Counted from the first letter of the stretch, positions 1 to 8,839 are shown. The stretch is DNA of 50,558 nucleotides from Methylibium sp031393925 (GCF_031393925.1 NZ_JANMWL010000043.1:1-50558); one strand, 5' to 3'. The notes: generated by a model from the letters alone, not told the origin. Numbers and translations: made by a program.

Positions 1-113
1 AGCGCATTGCCCTGCGGCAAGGTCACCGCCGCGAGCTGCTCCGGGTTGAGGTGGCGCAGCAGGCCGGCCGCGTTGTCCGAACGGCCGCCGAACTCATCGC
101 GTGGTGCTGTCAT
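1..113 (-). CDS. uvrD: UvrD/Rep-family DNA helicase, N-terminal fragment (cut by window start)
   Basis: The minus strand from the ATG at 113 encodes 37 residues before the window ends. They include LLRHLNPEQLAAVTLPQGNA, which matches the stretch just ahead of the Walker A loop (the Q-motif region) in UvrD/PcrA/Rep superfamily 1A helicases. These enzymes unwind DNA 3' to 5' in mismatch and nucleotide-excision repair. The Walker A motif itself lies outside the window, so UvrD cannot be separated from Rep or another SF1A helicase. The gene is divergent from the amidotransferase gene, with 74 bp between the two starts. Confidence 0.65.
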   Translation of the reverse strand, partial: MTAPRDEFGGRSDNAAGLLRHLNPEQLAAVTLPQGNA

Positions 114-187
114 CCGCCGATTCTAGGGAGCGCTTCCCGACGCACGGGTATGCTTGCTGGCACAGCCCTTGCCGACCTTGAAGCGAC

Positions 188-985
188 ATGTCCGACGCGC
201 TACTCATCGGGATCTCGGCGCGCATCTATCACCCGATCGCGCCGGTCATCGACCTCGGCGGCATCTTCAACAAGACGCTGCATTACCTGGAACAGTCGGT
301 CGCGCACTGGGTGCTGCAGCCGCATGTGCTGGCACTGATGATCCCGCCGGTGGAGCGCGAAGGCCTGCTGCAGCCCGGCCAGGTGAGCCTGGCCGACTAC
401 GCCGAGCGCCTGGACGGCCTGGTGCTGCAAGGCGGCACCGACATCGCACCCGAGAGTTACGGCGAGACGCCGCTGGCACCCGACTGGGCCGGCGACCGCG
501 TGCGCGATCGCTACGAGATCGGCCTCTTCGAAGCCTTCGTCGCGCAGGGCAAGCCGGTGATCGGCATCTGCCGCGGCTGCCAGCTCATCAACGTGGCGCT
601 CGGCGGCACGCTCTACCAGGACATACCGACGCAGCTGCCGAGCGCCATCGCCCACCGCGACGACGAGCGCTACGACCACCAGTTCCACGAGGTGAGCCTC
701 GTGCCGGGCAGCCGCCTGGCCGCGCTCTACCCCTCGATCACGCATGCGGAGATCAACTCCATCCACCACCAGGGCATCAAGGCGCTGGCGGTGGAGCTGG
801 ACGTCGAAGCACTCGCTGTGCCCGACGGTCTCATCGAAGCGGTGCGCTGGCGCGGCCCGAGCTATTTGTTTGGCATGCAGTGGCACCCGGAGTTCATGGC
901 GCAGCGCCAGTTCCACCCCAACCAGCTCGACGGCGGGCCGATCCTGGCCGAGTTTCTCGACGCAGCGCGGGCGCGTCGTCGTTGA
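188..985 (+). CDS. Class I glutamine amidotransferase-like hydrolase (PuuD / peptidase C26 type)
   Basis: This 265-residue protein has the full class I glutamine amidotransferase layout. The nucleophile elbow GICRGCQ carries Cys128, and the QWHPE motif near residues 231-235 supplies the His233/Glu235 pair. A conserved HHQ at 193-195 and an early QGGTDI are typical of gamma-glutamyl-GABA hydrolase PuuD and related C26 peptidases, which cleave gamma-glutamyl amides. No polyamine or putrescine genes lie nearby, so the substrate is open. The ATG at 188 gives a full-length protein for the family (about 250 residues). An overlapping frame from 154 encodes an arginine-rich product and is a shadow. 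Confidence 0.85.
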   Translation: MSDALLIGISARIYHPIAPVIDLGGIFNKTLHYLEQSVAHWVLQPHVLALMIPPVEREGLLQPGQVSLADYAERLDGLVLQGGTDIAPESYGETPLAPDWAGDRVRDRYEIGLFEAFVAQGKPVIGICRGCQLINVALGGTLYQDIPTQLPSAIAHRDDERYDHQFHEVSLVPGSRLAALYPSITHAEINSIHHQGIKALAVELDVEALAVPDGLIEAVRWRGPSYLFGMQWHPEFMAQRQFHPNQLDGGPILAEFLDAARARRR

Positions 986-1150
986 AGCGTTCGCGGCGTC
1001 GGCGTCGGCGGGCGTGGTGACAAGCGCCGCCTGCAGCGTCGCTTGGCGCGGCATAACGCGCCGAGGCAGCCTGCCGCGCCCGCCCCCGTAAAATTGGCTG
1101 CTCCTTCTTCGCAACGGCGTCCCGCGGGCCGCCGTTTTCGCTTGCACGAC

Positions 1151-3988
1151 ATGACCGAACTCGCCAAATCATTCGACCCGGGCCCGATCGAGGCGAAGTG
1201 GGGCCCCTGGTGGGAGCAGCGCGGCCTGTTCGCGCCGACGCTCGACGACCGACGACCCTCGTTTGCCATCCAGCTCCCGCCGCCCAACGTGACCGGCGTG
1301 CTGCACATGGGCCACGCCTTCAACCAGACGGTGATGGATGCGCTAACGCGCCACCACCGCATGCTCGGCCACAACACGCTGTGGGTGCCGGGCACCGACC
1401 ACGCGGGCATTGCCACGCAGATCGTGGTGGAGCGTCAGCTCGAGCAGCAGGGGCGAAGCCGCCACGACCTGGGCCGCAAGAACTTCGTCGCCAAGGTGTG
1501 GGAATGGAAGGAGCAGTCGGGCTCCACCATCACCCAGCAGATGCGCCGCGTGGGTGCCAGTGTCGACTGGAAGCACGAGTACTTCACGATGGACGAGAAG
1601 CTCTCACCCGTGGTGACCGACACCTTCGTGCAGCTGTTCGAGCAGGGGCTCATTTACCGCGGCAAGCGGCTGGTGAACTGGGATCCGGTGTTGAAGTCGG
1701 CCGTCTCGGATCTCGAAGTGGTGAGCGAGGAGGAAGACGGTTTCCTCTGGCACATCCGCTATCCGTTGAGCGATGGCAGCGGCGAATTGGTGGTCGCCAC
1801 GACCCGGCCCGAGACGATGCTGGGCGACACCGCGGTCATGGTGCATCCCGAAGACGAGCGCTACCTCGGCATGGTCGGCAAGCGCGTGAAGCTGCCGCTG
1901 TGCGATCGCGAGATTCCCGTGATCGCCGACGACTACGTCGACCGCACCTTCGGCACCGGTGTGGTCAAGGTCACGCCCGCGCACGACTTCAACGACTACG
2001 CGGTGGGCCAGCGACATGGCCTGCCGGTGGTGGGCATCCTCGCGCTCGACGCGCGAATCAACGAGGCCGCACCTGCGGCCTATCGCGGTCTGGACCGGTT
2101 TGACGCGCGCAGACAAGTCGTCGCCGACCTCGACGCGCAAGGCTTTTTGGCCGAGACGAAAAAGCACAAGCTGACGGTGCCGCGCTGCGAGCGCACCGGT
2201 CAGGTGGTGGAGCCGATGCTCACCGACCAATGGTTCGTGGCGGTGAGCAGGGCCGGACCCGACGGCAAGTCAATCGCGCAAAAGGCGATCGACGCGGTCG
2301 CCACGGGCGCGGTGAAGTTCGTGCCCGAGAACTGGGTCAATACCTACGACCAGTGGATGAAGAACATCCAGGACTGGTGCATCTCGCGCCAGCTCTGGTG
2401 GGGCCACCAGATCCCGGCGTGGTACGGCAGCAGAGGCGAGCTGTTCGTCGCGCGCAGCGAGGAAGAAGCGCTCAGCAAGGCACGCGCGGCCGGCTACGAA
2501 GGCGAGCTGACGCGCGACCCGGACGTGCTCGACACCTGGTACTCGTCGGCCCTCGTGCCGTTCTCCACGCTTGGCTGGCCCGCAGAGACGAAGGAACTCG
2601 AGCTGTTCCTGCCCTCGAGCGTGCTCGTGACCGGCTACGAGATCATCTTCTTCTGGGTCGCGCGCATGATCATGATGACGGCCCATTTCACCGGCAAGGT
2701 GCCGTTCGAGACGGTCTACATCCACGGCATGGTGCGCGATGCCGAAGGCCGCAAGATGAGCAAGTCCGAGGGCAACGTGCTCGACCCGGTCGACCTGATC
2801 CAGGGTGTCGACCTCGAAACCCTGGTGAGGAAGTCGACCACCGGCCTGCGCCGTCCCGAGACCGCGCCCAAGATCGCCGCGCGCGTGAGGAAGGAGTTCC
2901 CCAAAGGCATGCCGGCCTACGGCGCCGATGCGCTGCGCTTCACGATGGCGAGCTACGCCAACCTCGGACGCAACATCGCCTTCGACACCAAGCGCTGCGA
3001 GGGTTATCGCAACTTTTGCAACAAGCTCTGGAACGCGACGCGCTTCGTGCTCATGAACTGCGAAGGCGAGGACTGCGGCTTTGCCGACCACACCGTCGAG
3101 CAGTGCGTGCCCGGCGGCTACCTCGATTTCTCCGACGCCGACCGCTGGATCGTCGGTGAACTGCAGCGCGTCGAGGCGGCGGTGGAAAGGGGCTTTGCCG
3201 AGTACCGGCTCGACAACGTGGCGAGCGCGCTCTACCAGTTCGTGTGGGACGAATACTGCGACTGGTATCTCGAGATCGCCAAGGTGCAGATCGCCCAAGC
3301 GTCCAAGGTGGGCGACGCCGCAGGCCAGCGCGCCACGCGGCGCACGCTCATCCGCGTGCTGGAGACGGTGCTGCGACTGCTGCACCCGCTGGTGCCCTTC
3401 ATTACCGAAGAGCTATGGCAGGTGGTCGCCCCGGTGGCCGAACGCAAGGTGGCCGGCAGCGACGCATCGGTCGCGGCGGCACCTTACCCGCGAGCGCAGC
3501 TCGACAAGGTGGACGCGCGAGCCGACGCCTGGATGGCCCGGCTCAAGAGCGCAATCGGCGCCTGCCGCAACCTGCGCTCCGAGATGAATCTGTCACCGGC
3601 CGAGCGCATGCCGCTCTTCGCTTTCGGCGACGCGGCCTTCATCGCGCAGGCAACGCCGCTGCTCAAGGCGCTGGCCAGGCTGTCCGAGGTGCGCGTGTTC
3701 GAGCAGGAAGCGGCCTTCACGCAGGCCACCGCCGCAGCACCGGTGTCGATGCAGGGCGAACTGCGCTTGGCGCTGCATGTGGCGATCGACATCGAGGCCG
3801 AACGCGAACGCCTGTCGAAGGAAGAATCGCGGCTCGAAGGCGAGATCGTCAAGGCCGAAGCCAGGCTGGGCAACGAGAGCTTTGTTGCGCGCGCCCCGGG
3901 CGCAGTGGTGGCGCAGGAGCGCCAACGACTCGCCGACTTCAGCGCGACGCTGGATCGGGTGCGGGCTCAGCGCGCGCGCCTGAGCTGA
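1151..3988 (+). CDS. valS: Valyl-tRNA synthetase
   Basis: ValS charges tRNA-Val with valine in the cytoplasm. The 945-residue product has the class I HIGH signature as HMGH at residues 52-55 (within PPNVTGVLHMGHAF) and the KMSKS loop at about 535-539 (GRKMSKSEGNVLDP). An editing (CP1) domain lies between them. A C-terminal coiled coil rich in Glu, Arg and Lys (about 880-945) is the tRNA-binding arm typical of ValS. The frame is open from 1043, but family similarity begins at MTELAKSF, so the ATG at 1151 is preferred although no clear ribosome-binding site precedes it. The last 50 bp overlap the 3' end of the convergent dehydrogenase-like gene. Confidence 0.97.
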   Translation: MTELAKSFDPGPIEAKWGPWWEQRGLFAPTLDDRRPSFAIQLPPPNVTGVLHMGHAFNQTVMDALTRHHRMLGHNTLWVPGTDHAGIATQIVVERQLEQQGRSRHDLGRKNFVAKVWEWKEQSGSTITQQMRRVGASVDWKHEYFTMDEKLSPVVTDTFVQLFEQGLIYRGKRLVNWDPVLKSAVSDLEVVSEEEDGFLWHIRYPLSDGSGELVVATTRPETMLGDTAVMVHPEDERYLGMVGKRVKLPLCDREIPVIADDYVDRTFGTGVVKVTPAHDFNDYAVGQRHGLPVVGILALDARINEAAPAAYRGLDRFDARRQVVADLDAQGFLAETKKHKLTVPRCERTGQVVEPMLTDQWFVAVSRAGPDGKSIAQKAIDAVATGAVKFVPENWVNTYDQWMKNIQDWCISRQLWWGHQIPAWYGSRGELFVARSEEEALSKARAAGYEGELTRDPDVLDTWYSSALVPFSTLGWPAETKELELFLPSSVLVTGYEIIFFWVARMIMMTAHFTGKVPFETVYIHGMVRDAEGRKMSKSEGNVLDPVDLIQGVDLETLVRKSTTGLRRPETAPKIAARVRKEFPKGMPAYGADALRFTMASYANLGRNIAFDTKRCEGYRNFCNKLWNATRFVLMNCEGEDCGFADHTVEQCVPGGYLDFSDADRWIVGELQRVEAAVERGFAEYRLDNVASALYQFVWDEYCDWYLEIAKVQIAQASKVGDAAGQRATRRTLIRVLETVLRLLHPLVPFITEELWQVVAPVAERKVAGSDASVAAAPYPRAQLDKVDARADAWMARLKSAIGACRNLRSEMNLSPAERMPLFAFGDAAFIAQATPLLKALARLSEVRVFEQEAAFTQATAAAPVSMQGELRLALHVAIDIEAERERLSKEESRLEGEIVKAEARLGNESFVARAPGAVVAQERQRLADFSATLDRVRAQRARLS

Positions 3989-5093
3989 ACAGTTCGTCCG
4001 TAGCGTCGGCACCTCGGTCCGGGCCACCGTCGCTGCGAAGCGACGGTTCGTTCACCGTGTCGCCGTGAGCGGGCGGCTCGTCGGCGTTGGCGCCGCTAGC
4101 CAAGGGCGCAGGGACCGACACCGGCCCATGCTGCAGCGGTGCCGGCGCCGACACCGGGCCGGCCGATCCCGATGCGCGGAAGTCGCGCGCCACGGGCGGC
4201 GTCTGACCGAGGATTTCGTCGAGGCGTTGCGCCACCGCCCACACGCTGCGCACGCGCGACTCCTGCGTGTAGCCAGCCAGGCGCGAGGTGGTGTGCAGAT
4301 TGGGCACGCCATGCAAGGGCCGGTCTTCGTCGAGCAGGCCTGGCTCGACGCTGTCGAGCCAGGCGGCGCCAAGCCGCCCGCTGCGCAGCACCTGCGCCAG
4401 CGCCGCCTCGTCGAATATCGCCGAGTGCGAGGTACTGAGCAGCACCTGCCCCGGCTTGCACTGCGGCAGGTAACGCTCACCGAGCAGCCCTTGGTAGCGG
4501 CTGTAGAACGGCAGCTGCACGCACACGGCGTCGGCCGTTTCTAGCAGCTCGCGCAGACCCATCGGCTCGATGCGCCAGCGGCCCCACAGCACGTCGCTGG
4601 CGTGCAGCGTGGGCTCATAGCCGACCAGGCGCGAGCCGAAGCCACTGAGCAGCGCCGAGATCGAGCGCGCGGCCGGCGCCAGCCCAATGAGGCCGACCGT
4701 CGCCGAAGCCAGCTCGCGGCCGGCACCGATACGCCCACCGAGCGCGCCCGGTCGCAGCAGCGTGATCAGCGAGCCGACCACGAACTCCGCCTCCGCAGGC
4801 GCCGTGGCGGCGGTCCCGCGCACCAGTTCGACGCCCGACTGCGCACAGGCCTCGACGTCGATGTTCTCCAGGCCGGGGTTGACCCGCCCGACCGCGCGCA
4901 GCAGGGGCGCAAACGAGAGCATTTCCGCATCGACCCGCAACTGCGGCGGCAGCACGGCGGCGCGCACGTTGAAGAGGTGGCGCCGGAAAGTGCGCGGGTC
5001 GCGAGCCAGTTCCGGCGCATAGCGCATGCGGTGGCGTTGCTGCAGCCAACGCAGCACTTCGGTTTCCATCGGTTCGACAATCAACAGGTCCAT
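3939..5093 (-). CDS. D-2-hydroxyacid dehydrogenase-like protein with altered catalytic residues
   Basis: This 384-residue protein has the fold order of NAD-dependent D-2-hydroxyacid dehydrogenases (SerA/LdhA/GhrA type): an N-terminal substrate domain and a Rossmann domain at about 130-300. Key positions depart from the family. The dinucleotide loop reads GLIGLAPAAR, with Ala in place of the second and third glycines. Aligning STSHSAIFDEAAL (220-232) with the usual NxxRGxxVDExAL puts His223 at the catalytic Arg position. Aligning TTSRLAG with TPHxAG puts Arg271 at the catalytic His. Glu250 is kept. The last 75 residues are an Ala/Pro/Gly-rich tail with a doubled GPVSxPAPL unit, antisense to the end of valS. 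It may be a non-catalytic or repurposed family member. Confidence 0.8.
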   Translation of the reverse strand: MDLLIVEPMETEVLRWLQQRHRMRYAPELARDPRTFRRHLFNVRAAVLPPQLRVDAEMLSFAPLLRAVGRVNPGLENIDVEACAQSGVELVRGTAATAPAEAEFVVGSLITLLRPGALGGRIGAGRELASATVGLIGLAPAARSISALLSGFGSRLVGYEPTLHASDVLWGRWRIEPMGLRELLETADAVCVQLPFYSRYQGLLGERYLPQCKPGQVLLSTSHSAIFDEAALAQVLRSGRLGAAWLDSVEPGLLDEDRPLHGVPNLHTTSRLAGYTQESRVRSVWAVAQRLDEILGQTPPVARDFRASGSAGPVSAPAPLQHGPVSVPAPLASGANADEPPAHGDTVNEPSLRSDGGPDRGADATDELFSSGARAEPAPDPASR

Positions 5094-5213
5094 GAGCGTG
5101 ATTGGACAACGGGCCGGCGGATTCCGGGGTGGCTGCGCACACCCGGAAGGGGTGGTCTGACGACGGCCGGGCCCATGACAGAATGCCGCGCAAACCCTGA
5201 GGATTTCAAGGAT

Positions 5214-6080
5214 ATGTTGATCAACAAGGCGATCTTTCCCGTGGCAGGCCTTGGCACCCGCTTCCTGCCAGCGACCAAGGCACAGCCTAAGGAAATGCTG
5301 ACCGTTGTCGACAAGCCCCTGATCCAGTACGCGGTCGAAGAAGCATACGCCGCCGGTATCCGCGAGATGATTTTCGTGACCGGCCGCAGCAAGCGGCCGA
5401 TCGAAGATCACTTCGACATGGCCTATGAACTCGAGGTGGAACTCGAGGCTGCCGGCAAAGCCGAGCTGCTGGCGCTGGTGCGCCAGGTCAAGCCCGACGA
5501 CATGGAGTGCGTCTACGTGCGCCAGGCCAAGATGCTGGGCTTGGGCCACGCCGTGCTGTGCGCCGAGCGCTTGGTGCGCAACGAACCCTTCGCCGTCTTG
5601 CTGGCCGACGATCTGATGGTGGGCGACAAACCGGTGCTGGCGCAGATGGTCGAGCAGTTCGACGACTGGCGCGCCTCGATCCTGGCGGTGCAGGAAGTGC
5701 CACCCGACCAGACGCGGCGCTACGGCATCGTCGCCGGCACGATGGTCAACGACCGCATGATGGACATCAGCCAGATCGTCGAGAAGCCCGCGCCCGAGGC
5801 GGCTCCGTCGCGCTTGGGCGTGGCCGGCCGCTACATCCTCATGCCCGATGTGTTCAGCGAGATCCGTGCCCAGCCGCGCGGCGTGGGCGGCGAGATCCAG
5901 CTCACCGACGGCATCGCCGGCCTGCTGCGTCGCCAGAAGGTGTTTGCCTACACCTACGAAGGCAAACGCTACGACTGCGGCAGCAAGGAAGGTTTCTTGC
6001 AGGCCAACGTAGAACTGGCGCTGCGGCACCCCGAGGTCGGAGCGACGTTTCGCGAATATTTGAAGACGCTACCGCTGTAG
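5214..6080 (+). CDS. galU: UTP--glucose-1-phosphate uridylyltransferase
   Basis: GalU joins UTP and glucose-1-phosphate to make UDP-glucose for envelope polysaccharides. The 288-residue product opens with the nucleotidyltransferase signature AGLGTRFLPATKAQPKEML (residues 11-29), followed by VVDKPLIQYAVEEA. The later GRYILMP and GEIQLTDGI motifs are diagnostic of GalU. Length is usual. The ATG at 5214 was chosen because homology starts at MLINKAIFPVAG, with GAGG about 11 bases upstream. The open frame upstream to 4602 is only the antisense of the dehydrogenase-like gene. galU is divergent from that gene, with 120 bp between the starts, and convergent with tusA. Confidence 0.96.
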   Translation: MLINKAIFPVAGLGTRFLPATKAQPKEMLTVVDKPLIQYAVEEAYAAGIREMIFVTGRSKRPIEDHFDMAYELEVELEAAGKAELLALVRQVKPDDMECVYVRQAKMLGLGHAVLCAERLVRNEPFAVLLADDLMVGDKPVLAQMVEQFDDWRASILAVQEVPPDQTRRYGIVAGTMVNDRMMDISQIVEKPAPEAAPSRLGVAGRYILMPDVFSEIRAQPRGVGGEIQLTDGIAGLLRRQKVFAYTYEGKRYDCGSKEGFLQANVELALRHPEVGATFREYLKTLPL

Positions 6081-6118
6081 CGCACGCCGCCAGCGATCCG
6101 GCCGCGGCCGATGCCGGC

Positions 6119-6346
6119 TCAACGGCGCCTGAGCCAGTGGACGAAGTCGTCGCCGATCGTCTGCTGTTCAAGCAACTCGTTGCCGGTCTGGCGGGCGAAT
6201 GCCTGAAAGTCACGGACCGAGCCGGGGTCGGTGGCGATCACCTTGAGGGTCTGGCCGCTCGTCATGTCGGCCAGCGCCTTCTTGGCCTTCAGGATGGGCA
6301 GCGGGCAGTTGAGCCCGCGCGTGTCGACTTCCTTGTTCGCTTCCAT
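6119..6346 (-). CDS. tusA: TusA-family sulfur carrier protein
   Basis: A 75-residue protein with the TusA/SirA core motif RGLNCPLPILKAKKAL at residues 10-25. Cys14 in the CPxP motif is the persulfide-carrying residue. TusA proteins relay sulfur from cysteine desulfurase to tRNA thiolation and other sulfur-transfer pathways. The ATG at 6346 places the CPxP motif at the usual distance from the N-terminus. It sits between galU (convergent) and a Nudix gene (same strand, 26 bp upstream). Either the tRNA-thiolation role or a more general sulfur-carrier role is possible, since TusA paralogues are common in this group. Confidence 0.93.
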   Translation of the reverse strand: MEANKEVDTRGLNCPLPILKAKKALADMTSGQTLKVIATDPGSVRDFQAFARQTGNELLEQQTIGDDFVHWLRRR

Positions 6347-6372
6347 CGTCGTCCTCGCAGTTCGACGGAATT

Positions 6373-6915
6373 CTAGGCCTGCGCCTTGCCCCATTCGATC
6401 CATTGCGGCTCGATGCTGCGCGTGCGCAGCCAGTCCGCGAGTGCCTGGCCGGTGCCGGCCGGCCAGCATTTCACCTGCGTAGGCGCGAACAGCCGGTACT
6501 CGGCCAGCTCCGGTGAAAGCACGATCTCGCCTTGCGCGCGCACATGGTAGGCAATGATCAGCTGGTTCATGCGCTGGAAATCGTAGGCGCCGATCAGCGA
6601 CACGCCGAGTGTCTGGAGCGAGGTTTCCTCGGCCACCTCGCGTGCGATGCCCTCCTGGGGCGATTCACCCGCCTCCATGAAACCGGTGACGAGACCGAAG
6701 CTCTTGCCCGGCCAGGCCGCATTGCGCGCCAGCAGCAGCAGGCCGTCGCGGTCGACGCATTCGAGCACCGCCGCCAGCACCGGCGTCGGGTTATTCCAGT
6801 GCGTCCAGGTGCAGGCGGGGCAGCGCAGGCGCTGTTTTTCGCCGCCGTCTTCGGCCTGCACGATCCACGCGAGCGACGTTGCGCAGTTGGGGCAGAAGCG
6901 GTGCTCGTGGCTCAT
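6373..6915 (-). CDS. Zinc-ribbon Nudix hydrolase
   Basis: This 180-residue protein joins an N-terminal zinc ribbon (Cys8, Cys11, Cys32, Cys35) to a Nudix domain. The Nudix box spans about 78-100, with GFMEAGE, then REVAEET. It is canonical except that the Gly near the end is Ser (EETSL). The ribbon recalls NudC, the NADH pyrophosphatase, but the protein is shorter than NudC (about 260 residues) and lacks its N-terminal domain. The substrate is therefore unknown; a nucleoside-diphosphate derivative is expected from the family. It is encoded 26 bp upstream of tusA on the same strand and may be cotranscribed with it. Confidence 0.88.
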   Translation of the reverse strand: MSHEHRFCPNCATSLAWIVQAEDGGEKQRLRCPACTWTHWNNPTPVLAAVLECVDRDGLLLLARNAAWPGKSFGLVTGFMEAGESPQEGIAREVAEETSLQTLGVSLIGAYDFQRMNQLIIAYHVRAQGEIVLSPELAEYRLFAPTQVKCWPAGTGQALADWLRTRSIEPQWIEWGKAQA

Positions 6916-7062
6916 GAATGCTCCCTTGCGCTGCGCGCGGCCCGTCCGCGCGAGATGTCGCCTTCGCCGGCCCACGACGGCGGGCCCCTCGTGGCCCTTT
7001 TGCGGCCTGGCATACGGCTCACGTCTTTGGCCTGCTCTGGATGCGCGAAGTAATCGAAAAAC

Positions 7063-7968
7063 TCAGGCCGGAAAGACGCCGGTCGACAGGTAGCGGTCGC
7101 CGCGGTCGCAGACGATGAACACGATGGTCGCGTTCTCCACCGCCTTGGCGACCTCGAGCGCGGCCCAGCACGCGCCCGCCGCCGAAATGCCGGCGAACAG
7201 CCCTTCTTCGCGGGCCATGCGGCGCGCCATTTCCTCGGCATCTGACTGGCTCACGCTCAGGGTCTCGTCGACGCGACTGGGCTCGTAGATCTTGGGCAGG
7301 TAAGCCTCGGGCCACTTGCGGATGCCGGGAATGCGCGAGCCCTCGCTCGGCTGCGCGCCGATGATGCGCACGGCCGGATTCTTCTGCTTCAGGTAGGTCG
7401 AGACGCCGGTGATGGTGCCGGTCGTGCCCATCGCGCTCACGAAGTGCGTGATGCAGCCCTCGGTTGCGTCCCAGATCTCGGGGCCGGTGGTTTGCGCATG
7501 GATGAGCGGGTTGTCTGCGTTGGCGAACTGGTCGAGCACGCGGCCCTTGCCCTCGCGCTGCATCTGCTCGGCAAGGTCACGCGCGTACTCCATGCCGCCG
7601 GCCTTGGCCGTGAGCACGAGTTCGGCGCCGAACGCTCGCATGGTCTGCGCACGCTCGACGGACAAATCCTCCGGCATGATCAAGAGCATGCGGTAGCCGC
7701 GGATCGCCGCGGCCATCGCCAGCGCAATGCCGGTGTTGCCGGAGGTGGCCTCGATCAGCGTGTCGCCCGGCTTGATCTCGCCGCGCTGCTCGGCGCCACG
7801 GATCATGCCGATGGCCGCGCGGTCCTTCACCGAGCCGGCCGGGTTGTTGCCTTCGAGCTTGCCGAGAATGACGTTGCCGCGCTGCTCGTTGGCGGCGCCC
7901 GGCAGTCGCAACAGGCGCACCAGCGGCGTGTGACCGATCGTGTCTTCAAGCGTGAGGTAACGCGGCAT
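7063..7968 (-). CDS. cysM: Cysteine synthase B (O-acetylserine sulfhydrylase)
   Basis: A PLP-dependent fold-type II enzyme of 301 residues. The PLP lysine is Lys48 in NNPAGSVKDRAA, and the phosphate/substrate loop TSGNTG is at 75-80. It ends in CDRGDRYLSTGVFPA, a CysM-type C-terminus. The short length and these motifs favour CysM over CysK; CysM can use thiosulfate as well as sulfide with O-acetylserine to make cysteine. The ATG at 7968 directly begins the conserved MPRYLTLEDTIGHTPLVRL. The gene stands alone, about 150 bp downstream of the Nudix gene and divergent from tRNA-Leu. Confidence 0.94.
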   Translation of the reverse strand: MPRYLTLEDTIGHTPLVRLLRLPGAANEQRGNVILGKLEGNNPAGSVKDRAAIGMIRGAEQRGEIKPGDTLIEATSGNTGIALAMAAAIRGYRMLLIMPEDLSVERAQTMRAFGAELVLTAKAGGMEYARDLAEQMQREGKGRVLDQFANADNPLIHAQTTGPEIWDATEGCITHFVSAMGTTGTITGVSTYLKQKNPAVRIIGAQPSEGSRIPGIRKWPEAYLPKIYEPSRVDETLSVSQSDAEEMARRMAREEGLFAGISAAGACWAALEVAKAVENATIVFIVCDRGDRYLSTGVFPA

Positions 7969-8055
7969 GCAGCCCCCTTTTGCGGTCGATTGTGGCAGCA
8001 GGGCCTAAGGCCACGCCGGGTCCGCATGGCAGAATCCCCGCCTGCAGTTCACACC

Positions 8056-8140
8056 GCCTCGGTGGCGAAATCGGTAGACGCGCGGGACTCAAAATCCCGT
8101 TCCGCAAGGAGTGACGGTTCGAGTCCGTCCCGAGGCACCA
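8056..8140 (+). tRNA. tRNA-Leu (anticodon CAA)
   Basis: An 85-base tRNA begins GCCTCGG and ends CCGAGGC-A-CCA, giving a perfect 7-bp acceptor stem with the CCA encoded. The anticodon arm is CGGGA-CTCAAAA-TCCCG, so the anticodon is CAA, reading UUG. The D arm (GTGGCGAAATCGGTAGAC), a long class II variable arm typical of tRNA-Leu, and the T arm (GACGG-TTCGAGT-CCGTC) are all present. It lies only 30 bp upstream of the rhomboid gene start, so the two could share a transcript. Confidence 0.97.
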
Positions 8141-8170
8141 CACCGCGCACATTGCGCCGTCCCGTCCCCC

Positions 8171-8764
8171 ATGCCTTTGCTGCCCCCGGTCACCCAGGCC
8201 CTGATGCTCATCAACGTCGCGGTGTTCTGCCTCGACCTGTTCGTCGGCCCGTGGTTCACGCGGCTGCTCGCGCTGTGGCCGCTCGGCGAAGGCTTCCTGC
8301 CGTGGCAGGTGGTGAGCTACGCCTTCCTGCACGGCTCGATCGAGCACCTGTTCTTCAACATGCTGGGCCTGTGGATGTTCGGCGCCGAACTCGAGCGCCT
8401 GTGGGGCACGCGGCGCTTCATACAGTTCTTTGCAGCAAGCGTGCTGGTGGCCGCCCTTGCACAGTTGATGCTCGCCGCGGTGCTGGGCCTGCGCAGCCCG
8501 ACGGTGGGCGCTTCGGGCGGACTGTTCGGCCTGCTGCTCGCGTTCGGCATGCTGTTTCCCAATCGCATCATCATGCCGCTGTTTCCGCCCATACCGATGA
8601 AGGCGCGCACCTTCGTGGTGGTGTTCGGCGCGCTCGAACTCGCGCTCGGCTTCTACAGCCCGGCGGGTGGCGTGGCCCACTTCGCCCACCTCGGCGGCAT
8701 GGCCGGCGGCTGGCTGGTGATCCGCTACTGGCGCGGCCTGCCGCCGTTCGGTCGCAGGCGCTAG
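8171..8764 (+). CDS. Rhomboid-family intramembrane serine protease
   Basis: A 197-residue polytopic membrane protein with the rhomboid core. HGSIEHLFFNMLGLWMFG (54-71) contains the HxxxN element. The catalytic serine is Ser115 in GASGGLFG, and the catalytic histidine is His173 in AHLGGMAGG. About six membrane segments are visible, the minimal bacterial arrangement. Such proteases cut membrane-anchored substrates within the bilayer; the substrate here is unknown. The ATG at 8171 follows tRNA-Leu by 30 bp and starts just before the first hydrophobic segment. Confidence 0.92.
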   Translation: MPLLPPVTQALMLINVAVFCLDLFVGPWFTRLLALWPLGEGFLPWQVVSYAFLHGSIEHLFFNMLGLWMFGAELERLWGTRRFIQFFAASVLVAALAQLMLAAVLGLRSPTVGASGGLFGLLLAFGMLFPNRIIMPLFPPIPMKARTFVVVFGALELALGFYSPAGGVAHFAHLGGMAGGWLVIRYWRGLPPFGRRR

Positions 8765-8839
8765 CGGCGCGGCGCGAAGGCGCGCAGCGGGCCGCACGGC
8801 GAGCGCTCGGCACCGCAACCGACGCGTCAGAGCGCACGC

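Noticed and set aside
200..1147. 315-residue minus-strand frame opposite the amidotransferase
   Set aside because: Shadow of a clear gene; composition is rich in Arg, His and Ala with no motifs.
1020..1150. T-box or other leader regulator ahead of valS
   Set aside because: No T-box specifier/antiterminator pattern or attenuator peptide visible; such leaders are not expected in this group.
2270..3385. 371-residue minus-strand frame inside valS
   Set aside because: Antisense shadow of valS caused by high GC; no recognisable domain.
4602..5213. N-terminal extension of the galU frame
   Set aside because: It is the antisense of the dehydrogenase-like gene; GalU homology begins exactly at the ATG at 5214.
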